Below are positions 54,333 to 64,000 of a stretch of 64,000 nucleotides of DNA, piece after piece (the first letter of the stretch is position 1; each line of letters opens with the position of its first letter). The stretch is taken from contig NC_068937.1 in the NCBI RefSeq assembly GCF_016801865.2, positions 72,609,854-72,673,853 on the forward strand, read 5' to 3'. This stretch comes from Culex pipiens pallens (taxonomy: Eukaryota; Arthropoda; Insecta; Diptera; Culicidae). The translations under genes and the position numbers were made by a program. The notes below the pieces were generated by a model. The model did no database searches and was not told the origin of the DNA. It saw nothing but the letters and a program-made list of their open reading frames with translations.

Positions 54333-55865
54333 TACAGCCATCCCTCATATTCGGAACAGTTTACAGATCGGCCAATGTTCAGAAAATCATAGAAAATCGA
54401 TAACTGAACTTAATGATTCGCTTTTACCTTCATTTGAAAGCTTTTTTTTGCGATCTTTCGAATGCTGTATCGAACAACTGCAAATTTTAACTTTTATATC
54501 AAGTTTTTGAAGAAAAACTTTGACCCTTGAAATCCACAAATTCAGAACACTTTTTTCTTACGCATGTAAACAAACTTTGATTCTCTCCATGAGTACACAA
54601 TTTTTACAAAATAATGACTTCACGCACTGAAACCAACGAAACTCAAGCTTAGTTATGTTTTATGAATGGTCTGATAACTTTTTTTGTTAAAATATCAGTT
54701 AAATTCAGGTGTTCCACAATTGTGGCAGCCACAATAACATCCCACAATCATGGAACAGGCAATTTGAAGGCAGATTTTTGCTGCTCTGGATAAAGTAGTC
54801 TTGGAATGGGGTTTTTTGTTCAAAAAGTACTACTTTTACTAGTGAAATAGCAAGAGAATGTCCAAATGGATTCTATGACAATTTCCGGAATTCCATTTCC
54901 CGGAATGGACGTTTTCCGGAATGTACATTATCCGGAATGGACGTTTTCCGGAATGGACGTTATCCGGAATGGACGTTTTCCGGAATGGACGTTATCCGGA
55001 ATGAAATTTCCCGGAATGGACGTTTCCCGGAATGGACGTTTCCCGGAATGGACATTTCCCGGAAAATTAGTTTTTTTTATATTACCTGATATGAGAATGA
55101 ATGGAATCTTGCCTACTCGCTTACTTGTGGTTAAGAATTATTTAGTTTGTACCCCGTTGGTTTGACCTAGTCACCTTGAAGAAACTCGAAATTTTGACAA
55201 CATGAATGATAAAAAAAAGTAAAAATTTCGGACACTAACAATAGATGCTAGCGTTGACTATTGAAACAATACTTTATCAAACACCACGAGATGTAACAAT
55301 GTAGATCGATAGATATTAGATGTTTTTAACATTCTTTTAATGTATTGTTACTTAAGAATTTTTCCTTCTTTTGTTAGTCAGTTGACTTTTGTGAATAAAT
55401 TCTACCAATTTTTAGTAGGTATTCAAAGAAGGGCAAACCTCAAGAAAATAAAAAGCTTTTCAGAAATTCAATGTATAATGTGTACTTTTTTGAGGTTTTC
55501 CTTTCTTTAAAAATACGCGATCTTTCATCAAAGTAATGGGATTTTATTTAAGAATTTTCCCTTCTCTTGTTAATTCAACTAAATTTTACCTAGATTTCAT
55601 TAAAGGCTTCTGCACTATAAAGCAGAGTCCGGGAACCGTGGTGTACAAGTATAACTATATGTGCACCGAAAGAAAGTTAGTACCAGATGCGTAGCTAATA
55701 CTGTTACAGGCCTATAAACTAGTAATCAACAATAGAAATCTGAAGAACGGAGTTACCTGAAGGCTATTTTATATCTGCTATGAAAAATCAGTTCGTTTTT
55801 CTTTGCATAACTGATTCAAATGTTCATTCAAAATTATCATAACGATAACTCGTCCAGCTCAAACC

Positions 55866-56303
55866 ATTGTAGGGGTAAGAGGTGGGACCATCATCATCAT
55901 GGTGTAGGGGTAATCGAAGTTGCCTCTCACCCAGGCGGCCTGGGTTCGATTCTAGACGGTCCCGGTGGTGGCATTTTTCGAGACGAGATTTGTCTGATCA
56001 CGCCTTCCGTTGGACAGGGAAGTAAATGTTTGCCCCGGTCTAACCTAGAGGTTAGATCGATAGCTCAGTCCAAGTGTATGAGTCGTCTCTCTGGGTCCAG
56101 TCTCGGTTTAGTCGCTGGTAGGCAGTTGAACTCACAATCCAAAAGTCGTCAGTTCAAATCCCGGGGTGGATGGAAGCTCAGGTGTAAAACGAGGTTTGCA
56201 ATTGCCTCAACAACAATCCATCCTTGCCCTGATAAAAAGTCTAACTAACAGGATATTGTTGCCAAATAAAATTTCTATTACTATTACTATTGCTATTACA
56301 ATC
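55866..56303 (+). mobile_element. Dimeric tRNA-derived SINE (Twin-like)
   Basis: Two tRNA-like modules in tandem. The first has GTGTAGGGGTAATCG (A-box-like) and GGGTTCGATTC (B box); the second has GTCGCTGGTAGGCAGTTG and CAGTTCAAATCCC. The 3' end is a (TATTAC)n tail (about 56275-56300). The double-tRNA layout recalls Twin of Culex pipiens. It sits in the loop of the foldback element. Confidence 0.65.
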
Positions 56304-56868
56304 AAGCCTTCGGACACCTAGTTTCGAGTAGGAATCTCGCAATCGAGAACGTCAAGGCAATGCTGTAGAGCGAACAATTTATTTTTTTTATTTACTATAA
56401 AGCAGAATGTTTATTTTCAAAGACGGGACAACCTTGGGAAAACCTCTACAAAATTAAAAGCTTTTCAGAAAATCAATGTATAACGTGTATTTTCTTGAGG
56501 TTTTCCCTTCTTTAAAAATACACGATCTTTTATTAATGTGATGGGATTTCGCGTAAGAGATTTCCCTTCTTGTGTTAATCAGTTAACTATTGTGACTAAA
56601 TTCTACCAAATTTTACTATAAAGCTGGATGATTATTTTCAAAGAAGGGAAAACCTCTAGAAAATAAAAAGCTTGAGTGTATTTTTAAAGAATGAAAAACC
56701 TCAAGGAAGTACATATTATACATTGATTTTCTGAAAAGCTGTTTATTTGCTAGAGATTTTCCCTTCTTTGAAAATAAACATTCTGCTTTATAATAAAATT
56801 TGGTAGAATTTAGCCACAAAAGTAAACTGATTAACACAAGAAGGGAAATCTCTTACACGAAATTCCAT

Positions 56869-59287
56869 CACATCGATTAAAGATCGTGTATCTTTAAAGA
56901 AGGGAATACCTCAAGAAAATACACATTATACATTGATTTTCTGAAAGCTTTTTTTTCTAGAGGATTTCCCTTCTTTAAAAAAAAACATTCTTCTTTATAG
57001 TGCAGAGCTCCTTAACGAAAAACTAGTTGAAATTTCGTAGAATAACCAAAAGCAGGGAAAATTCTTACATAAAATCCCATTACTTTGATGAAAGATCGTG
57101 TATTTTTAAAGAAGGGAAAATCTCAAGTATAAAAGCTATCAGAAGAACAAAGTATAATGTGTATTTTCTTGAGGTTTTCCCTTCTTCAAAAATACACGAT
57201 CTTTAATCGATGTGATGGAATTTCGTGTAAGAGATTTCCCTTCTTGTGTTAATCAGTTGACTTTTGTGACTAAATTCTACCAAATTTTATTATAAAGCAG
57301 AATGATTATTTTCAAACAAGGGAAAACCTCTAGAAAATAAAAAGCTTTTCAGAAAATCATTGTATAATGTGTACTTCCTTGAGGTTTTTTATTCATTATA
57401 AATACACTTAAGCTATTTATTTTTTTGACTGGCCACATTACACATTGATTTTCTGAAAAGCTTTTTATTTTCTTGAGGATTTCCCTTCTTTGAAAATAAT
57501 CATTCTGCTTTATAGTAAAATTTGGTAGAATTTAGTCACATAAGTCAAATGATTAACAAAAGAAGGGAAAATTCTTACAGAACAACACATTGAAAGAATG
57601 TTAAAAACATCTAGTGTTTGTCTAATATCTATCGATCTACATTGTTACATCTCGTAATGGTTGATAAAGTATTGTTTCAATAGTCAACGCTTGCTTCTAT
57701 TGTTCTTGTCCGATCATTTCACTTTCTTTTCATCATTCATGTATTTAAATTCATATTGTTTTCAAAATATCGAGTTCTTTCAATGTGACTAGGTGAAACA
57801 AACGGGGTACAAACTAAATAATTCTTAACCACAATTAAGCGAGTAGGCAAGATTCCATTCATTCTCATATCAGGTAATATAAAAAAACTCATTTTCCAGG
57901 AAATGTCCATTCCGGGAAACGTCCATTCCGGGAAATTTCATTCCGGATAACGTCCATTCCGGATAATGTCCATTCCGGATAACGTCCATTCCGGAAAACG
58001 TCCATTCCGGATAATGTCTATTCCGGAAAACGTCCATTCCGGGAAATGGAATTCCGGAAATTGTCATAGAATCCCAAATCCCACATCGATTAAAGATCGT
58101 GTATCTTTAAAGAAGGGAATACCTCAAGAAAATACACATTATACATTGATTTTCTGAAAGCTTTTTTTTCTAGAGGATTTCCCTTCTTTAAAAAAAAAAC
58201 ATTCTTCTTTATAGTGCAGAGCTCCTTAACGAAAAACTAGTTGAAATTTCGTAGAATAACCAAAAGCAGGGAAAATTCTTACATAAAATCCCATTACTTT
58301 GATGAAAGATCGTGTATTTTTAAAGAAGGGAAAATCTCAAGTATAAAAGCTATCAGAAGAACAAAGTATAATGTGTATTTTCTTGAGGTTTTCCCTTCTT
58401 CAAAAATACACGATCTTTAATCGATGTGATGGAATTTCGTGTAAGAGATTTCCCTTCTTGTGTTAATCAGTTGACTTTTGTGACTAAATTCTACCAAATT
58501 TTATTATAAAGCAGAATGATTATTTTCAAACAAGGGAAAACCTCTAGAAAATAAAAAGCTTTTCAGAAAATCATTGTATAATGTGTACTTCCTTGAGGTT
58601 TTTTATTCATTATAAATACACTTAAGCTATTTATTTTTTTGACTGGCCACATTACACATTGATTTTCTGAAAAGCTTTTTATTTTCTTGAGGATTTCCCT
58701 TCTTTGAAAATAATCATTCTGCTTTATAGTAAAATTTGGTAGAATTTAGTCACATAAGTCAAATGATTAACAAAAGAAGGGAAAATTCTTACAGAACAAC
58801 ACATTGAAAGAATGTTAAAAACATCTAGTGTTTGTCTAATATCTATCGATCTACATTGTTACATCTCGTAATGGTTGATAAAGTATTGTTTCAATAGTCA
58901 ACGCTTGCTTCTATTGTTCTTGTCCGATCATTTCACTTTCTTTTCATCATTCATGTATTTAAATTCATATTGTTTTCAAAATATCGAGTTCTTTCAATGT
59001 GACTAGGTGAAACAAACGGGGTACAAACTAAATAATTCTTAACCACAAGTAAGCGAGTAGGCAAGATTCCATTCATTCTCATATCAGGTAATATAAAAAA
59101 ACTCATTTTCCAGGAAATGTCCATTCCGGGAAACGTCCATTCCGGGAAATTTCATTCCGGATAACGTCCATTCCGGATAATGTCCATTCCGGATAACGTC
59201 CATTCCGGAAAACGTCCATTCCGGATAATGTCTATTCCGGAAAACGTCCATTCCGGGAAATGGAATTCCGGAAATTGTCATAGAATC
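56869..59287. repeat. 1.2-kb tandem duplication
   Basis: 56869-58074 and 58082-59287 are near-identical direct copies, offset by 1213 bp. Each ends in the tandem TTCCGG terminus, so the element has an extra internal copy of its right end. Confidence 0.9.
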
Positions 59288-59409
59288 GTCCAAATGAAGG
59301 TCCTAAAAATAGTAGGGTCGACACAAAAGTTGCATTTGGCATGTTATTGACAAATTACCACAAAAGTGTTCCGAATTTGTGGGTGTTCCGAATATGTGGG
59401 ATGACTGTA

Positions 59410-59645
59410 CCTGCCCAATTTCAGGAAGATAGGTAGAGGATTTGAAATTCGTGGATGAACCCGAACCCGAAACGACGTTGGCATAAGAAATACCATTAGT
59501 GTTACCTAACTTTTCCACGGTAGGGGTATTTCTAGCATTGTTCGAGTGAGACAGCACGAACGTTTGATTTAAAGATACAGGTACAACCTGACTTTGAGAA
59601 AATTTCGGTTTGGATTTCGGCTGATGCTTAGCAGAATCCCAGAAT
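59410..59645 (-). pseudogene. Jockey-clade ORF1, upstream part (5' truncated)
   Basis: KHQPKSKPKFSQ to SYANVVSGSGSS and TYLPEIGQ, in frame with the ORF1 C-terminus at 54332. It starts abruptly inside an unrelated reverse transcriptase, as expected of a 5'-truncated insertion. Confidence 0.8.
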
Positions 59646-60737
59646 AATGGTATGTCGATTCTGTCAAATGCCTTACTAAAGTCTGTGTAAATTGCTTCTA
59701 CGAAATTGCGATTATGCATTGCATTCAGTGTAAAATTTACAAATTCTAAAAGGTTGGTGCTAGTAGAGCGGCCTTTAAAAAAGCCGTTCTGTTTACATGT
59801 GATGGGGTTTTTTACTTGCTGAAAGATTTTTTCATTTATAATAGATTCGAAAAGTTTTGGAATGCAAGACAAAAGGGCAATTCCGCGATAATTACGTATG
59901 TCTGATTTTGGGCCTGACTTGAAAATAGGCACAAAAAAAGACTTTTTCCATGTTTGTGGGAATTTTCCAGTATTTATTGACATGTTGAAAAGATGATGCA
60001 GTGGAAATGACAATTCTTCTGCAAGGTTCTTTAGGAATGCAGGTGCTATTCCGTCGGGTCCTGGTCCTTTTGATGAGTCTAAGTCTTTCAATGCCTGGCG
60101 TACTTCCGTTTCTGACAAAAAATTGACTGAGACGTCATTTGGAAATTCTGGAAAAGTAGTCGCGGTCGCGGTCTTCTTCGGAAAATGAGGTGTATACTTC
60201 TTTGAAAAATTTTGAAAAAAGATTGCAAATTTCTTTTGAGTTACTGCCTACATTTTCGTCCAGTTGCATTTGCGATGGGAAGTTACTACTTTTGGATTTG
60301 GATTTTACGTAATTAAAGAAATTTTTCGGGCATGATTTGACTTCAGATTCGACTTTACTATTATATTCTTCGTTGGCAGAATTGAATGCCGAAAAAAAAT
60401 GGTCGGAAATATTCAGGTAATTCAGAAGATTTGTGTCATTTGTATTGTTTCTGTATAGGTTGTAGGCTTTTTGTTTTCTATTTTTTAAATTTCTTAGTTG
60501 TGGAGTGAACCACACTGGGTATTTATTGCCTGTGTTATTACGTCGTCTTCTTCTAGTAGGTACGGTTTCAGATGTTATAGTGTTAATTTCCGTATAGAAT
60601 TTTCCTACTAATTCGTCGACATTTCCTTCATTTTTAAATAAATTTTGCCAGTCAATTGCAAGTAGTTTACGTTTGGCTTCTACAAAGTTTGTTTTATTGT
60701 ATTCCAGGACTTCTTCATATTCCCAGTCAATGGGCAA
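59640..60737 (-). pseudogene. Non-LTR reverse transcriptase fragment, second element
   Basis: SSKGPGPDGIAPAFLKNL, NYRGIALLSCIPKLFESIIN, FFKGRSTSTNLLEFV and YTDFSKAFDRIDIPL are RT motifs up to motif A. The catalytic box and everything after it are cut off by the jockey junction. A frameshift lies near 60120-60135. The upstream part (60135-60737) is the linker between endonuclease and RT. Jockey/CR1-like, clade not certain. Confidence 0.8.
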
Positions 60738-60944
60738 AGTGTTTTTATGGACATAAATAGAATATTCAATTGCTGTATGAAAGACTTCATTCTTCCAAAG
60801 GGGGGTTACAGATTCTTGTACATGAAAGTCTTCAATACAGTTAGTGAATAAAAGGTCTAAAAATGAATTTCTTTGGTTTTTTACATGAATGTGTACTTGG
60901 TCTGCAATAGTGGCTTTGGCCCAGACTTGTTCAAATTGAAAATG

Positions 60945-61322
60945 TTATTCAGTTACAATTTCTTTTGGATTAAGTCTGGCATTTATTGCTAAGAGGACGC
61001 CGCCTCCTGACTTTTTTCGACTGAAATTTAAATTTCTATTGCCTAGGAATACAAAATAATTGTTTCCAAAAATTTCTTCGCTTTCGTCCCAGTTAGTTTC
61101 AGTTCCAAGAATAATGTCGAAAGAATGTGAGAGAATGTTTAAAGAAATTTCCTTCATTTTGCCAGGGCTTTTCATGCGATTGAAATTCTGACAATAAATT
61201 AGAATTTCATTCGCATTCTGTTGTTCCGTTGAAGAAATTTTTGGAGACATACTTAAATTATTAATAGTACTTATTGCCTCTTGCGAGGGTGTCATTTCTT
61301 CTTCCGTGTTAGAAGGCGTCAA
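60945..61322 (-). pseudogene. Non-LTR endonuclease fragment, second element
   Basis: ILIYCQNFNRMKS, IILGTETNW and SGGGVLLAINARLNP are the first APE-type endonuclease motifs. A stop at 60945 and frameshifts (60740-60945) separate it from the linker and RT. Same element as 59640-60737. Confidence 0.75.
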
Positions 61323-61494
61323 TGCTTGTAAAAATTCGACGATGTAGTCGGCAGGTAAAATTTGTTGGCGGCTTCGCGCGAATGCTGCAGGTATTGAAGT
61401 CTTCTACTTGTTACATATTTCCTGTAGGTTTCCAGGTCGGTGAGGGTTTGCTTAGGTGAAATTCCAATTGTTGAGTTGTATTCCATGAAGATGT

Positions 61495-62335
61495 TCATAA
61501 GATGTACAGGTTCAGTAGGCAGGCCATTGGATGCAAAAAGACATGCATGCTGGTTAGTGTTAGTCCGTCTATGCAGACGTCCGGTTTTTGGTCCTTCAGA
61601 TACGCCAAGTATAGTCTGAGATTGTCATAGACTTTCGTTTCGCGGAGTCTGGCCTGCAGGAAACGGCCATCGCCGATTGCAGACTGTTCAGTTAGGCGTA
61701 CTATGGGCGGCTTCATTGGGTCCAGACAGAACATACTGTCTGTTACTTCAGGAGTTTGTGATGACGTTTTTGCTGGCTGCGGCGTGATGGCGTTTAGAGG
61801 TGGGACGGTTGGCGTTTTTTCCTTCCGGTAGGGGTTAATGGTCTCCCCTTTTCGGAAGTTGATGAAGTTTGAATTCGATGTAGTAGGAGGTTGGCCAGAA
61901 AATTCGACCCTTGCCTGGTCTAGAAGTTCCTTGTCGGACAATTTGGTTGACGAATGAGTGAAAAAGTTGCTGCTACTTGCGTTGTCCTGGTCGAATTGAT
62001 TGTCCTTTAAGTTAAAATGTGGCGTACTTGGGTTTCGGCCTGCGTCAGAGTTGCAGTTGGTCTGGTGCTGTTGCCGTCGAAGATGCTGATGTGATTGTTG
62101 TTGCTGCAGGTGTTGCTGTTGCCGGCGTTGCTGATGATGTTGTTGTTGCTGGTGCTGAATTTGTTGACGATGTTTTCGGTTGCGGCGACGTGCTTTTTCG
62201 GCTTCCTTTTCCTGAAGACGGCGAGTCCGCTGCCTGGCGTCGAAGTCGGTCCAGTCTGGCTTCCAAATTTTTTTGCTGCCGATAAGTCGCCAGCCAGATA
62301 CGGGTGCAAAAATTCAAAGAGTATAGAACCAGCAA
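61495..62335 (-). pseudogene. ORF1-like protein of the second non-LTR element
   Basis: A frame with a charged coiled-coil-like start, then a Gln/His-rich run (62040-62160), then KGETINPYRKEK and a C-terminal conserved-looking part ending LYLAYLKDQKPD-VCIDG. Reading requires at least one frame change. It precedes the endonuclease on the same strand, as ORF1 should. Confidence 0.5.
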
Positions 62336-62424
62336 ATTATTTTTACCATTACTTGGTTTATGGTATAATAATTAAGATGAATTGTAATATTGTAAAATAA
62401 TGTATACATACCATACCAATCAGC

Positions 62425-63080
62425 TTAGAACACCATACGCGGTGCCCGTGCTGTATCAAGAAGGTTGTTCCATGTTGCTCGGTTCTGGGCTGCAGCTCGC
62501 CAGTCTCCTAGGTTGCAGATCTTTCTTAGGTCCGCCTCGATCTGATTTCCCCATCGTGCACGCTGTGCTCCTGCTCGTCGGCCTGTGCCGCCATCCGGTC
62601 GCGCGCGGTCAAAGAGCATCCTGACAGGATGGTCTGCGTCCATCCTCGCGACATGGCCGGCCCACCTGAGCCTCCCGATTCTCGCCAGTGTGACGATGGT
62701 CGGTTCTCCCAGCAGCGCGTGCAGTTCGTGGTTCATGCGTCTTCGCCACTCGTTCTGAGCTGTACGTACTCCACCGTAGATCGTTCGCAGCACCTTCCGT
62801 TCGAAAACTCCAAGGGCTCGTTCGTCCTCTTGCCGCAGCGTCCAGGTCTCATGGCCATAGAGGGCAACCGGTCTAATCAGTGTCTTGTACAGGGTCAGCT
62901 TCGTGGCGCGTTGCACTCGATAAGATGTCAAAGTTTTCCGTAATCCAAAGTAGGCGCGATTCGCGGAGTGGATACGAGTCCGGATCTCTAAGCTGGTGTC
63001 GTTGTCGGCCGTTACCAGCGATCCCAAGTACACGAATTCGCTCACCTCCTCCAGCACATCGCCATCCACAGCTAAAGGGG
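62425..63080 (-). pseudogene. RTE-like non-LTR reverse transcriptase, C-terminal part
   Basis: EFVYLGSLVTADNDTSLEIR, YKTLIRPVALYGHETWTL, VLRTIYGGVRTAQNEWRRR and IGRLRWAGHVARMDADHPVR form the C-terminal region of the abundant arthropod endonuclease-reverse transcriptase family (often mislabelled craniofacial development protein 2). The polymerase core is missing upstream. Apparently uninterrupted over about 210 codons. Confidence 0.85.
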
Positions 63081-64000
63081 TGAGTCTTGGGGGTCAACGT
63101 CCTTTGAGCCCCTCCCTTTCATGTACTGTAAAATAATGCATGCAAAAATGTTTAACAAGATTTTCTTCTTATGTTTTCAATGTCTTTATTGAAGAAACTC
63201 CTTCGTCAAAAGTTTCTCTTTATTCATACAGCTAGTTTGTATTAAAGGAGTAGAGAAGAAAGTGTTTTTTTACATTTTCTTGAATTGTTTAATTGTAATT
63301 GAAATTGTAAATTGTAAATTCAAAATATACATAACTTGAATAAAAATTTTGAAACAAGAAAAAATCCTGAAAAAATATCGATATATCTAACCATAAGTAT
63401 TATATTTTTGTACTTTATACTGAGAGAAAAACCCACGAACAAACTGGTAAATTTGAACTATCAAATTTCAAACCGTCTGGATTTACATTTTCAGCTGTGT
63501 GATCACTGCGATGGTTTATCTGACAAATTTGTTTCAGAATTTGAGGATTTAAAAAATTGACAGAAAAAATCAGATCTTAATTAAAGGTAATTTTTAAATA
63601 ACATTTCAATGTATCGTTTCAGTGTTGCTTATCTTTTAAAATTAAAAAAAAATTAAAAAAAAAATTTCCGATCGAATAAACGGTTAAATTTCAACCAACG
63701 AGTATCAAAAAAGGCTTAAAGACATTCTTATCCAGTGATATCCAGAGTCAACATATTTTAAAGTCCATGAATTCATAGAAATAATTGATTTTAAATTAAA
63801 TGCACAGTGCTTCGAAGTGCTTATTTCATTAAAACGCAAAAATTAACATTATCAAATTTATTGAAACTAGTGTACAAACTGTTTAACAAGTAATTTCAAT
63901 GAAAATGATATAACAGCAACTTCAAGCAAAGTTTGTATTGTTCTTTATCGTTTGTAAAAGTTTGTATTGTTCCTGAGACACATCTCCTTGAAATAAAAAA
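63081..64000. other. AT-rich sequence, no gene seen
   Basis: No recognised gene, repeat boundary or RNA. One 74-codon plus frame (63336-63560) has no support. Confidence 0.5.

Larger units (their letters stand above)
54869..59287. mobile_element. Foldback/MULE-like element with 9-bp target duplication
   Basis: 4419 bp with ends GATTCTATGACAATTTCCGG and its exact inverse. GTCCAAATG is duplicated at 54860-54868 and 59288-59296. Just inside each end is a tandem array of about 17-bp units (GGAATGGACGTT plus TTCC or TCCC). Inverted similarity continues for at least 500 bp, and much of the interior consists of further inverted GAAGGGAAAACCTC-type copies. A 9-bp duplication with repetitive TIRs is the pattern of Drosophila FB elements and MULEs. 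No transposase. Confidence 0.82.
54335..59407. mobile_element. TA-flanked element (Tc1/mariner- or pogo-like ends), interrupted
   Basis: Ends CAGCCATCCCTCATATTCGG and, inverted, CAGTCATCCCACATATTCGG, with TA at 54333-54334 and 59408-59409. The host ORF1 reads in frame across the empty site (EIGQ, then VPQISF). Without the nested foldback element it is about 640 bp and non-coding. Confidence 0.8.

Noticed and set aside
54335..59407. Maverick/Polinton or other large autonomous element
   Set aside because: TA flanks, short termini and no polymerase, integrase or capsid-like frames; the size comes from the nested foldback element.

Overview
The window is repeat-dominated DNA from an insect, most likely a culicine (Culex-like) mosquito. 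That assignment is inference. It rests on the dense MITE content, jockey-clade elements, a dimeric tRNA-derived SINE resembling Twin of Culex pipiens, 60-150 nt spliceosomal introns, and fragments that read as animal EFTUD2, TOR, Cdt1, RpS9 and a CLIP-type serine protease. I see no intact single-copy host gene. One 100-base assembly gap lies at 53901-54000.

Layout. 1-6463 is composite repeat block A; 15612-19011 (B) is a second copy and 24311-26161 (C) a partial inverted copy. Between A and B lie a full-length jockey-clade retrotransposon (7891-12203, two ORFs, 14-bp target duplication) sitting in a region with a histone-type 3' stem-loop, and a minus-strand retroposed unit with a 23-bp target duplication. 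B and C flank a long-TIR element (19012-23155) that carries over 140 copies of an 8-bp repeat, so 15042-26161 forms an 11-kb imperfect palindrome. 26297-33326 is a complete minus-strand Ty3/gypsy element with apparently identical 247-bp LTRs, a 5-bp target duplication, a tRNA-Arg-type primer site, gag, pol, and two predicted introns that decide whether gag and pol join. 34400-38850 is another mosaic of nested MITEs, with a hAT-like insertion.

39193-40662 and 40676-51171 are two TA-flanked TIR elements inserted 13 bp apart. The second is 10.5 kb and carries fragments of at least four unrelated host genes plus part of a copia element, which looks like a Pack-type gene-capturing transposon. After the gap, a jockey ORF1 is split by a TA-flanked element, which is split by a 4.4-kb foldback/MULE-like element with a 9-bp target duplication. 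The end holds decayed fragments of two further non-LTR elements (59640-62335 and 62425-63080).

Because several repeat blocks occur both with and without an insertion, many boundaries and target duplications can be read by comparing an occupied site with an empty one in the same window. The most notable prediction is splice-dependent Gag-Pol expression in the Ty3/gypsy element.
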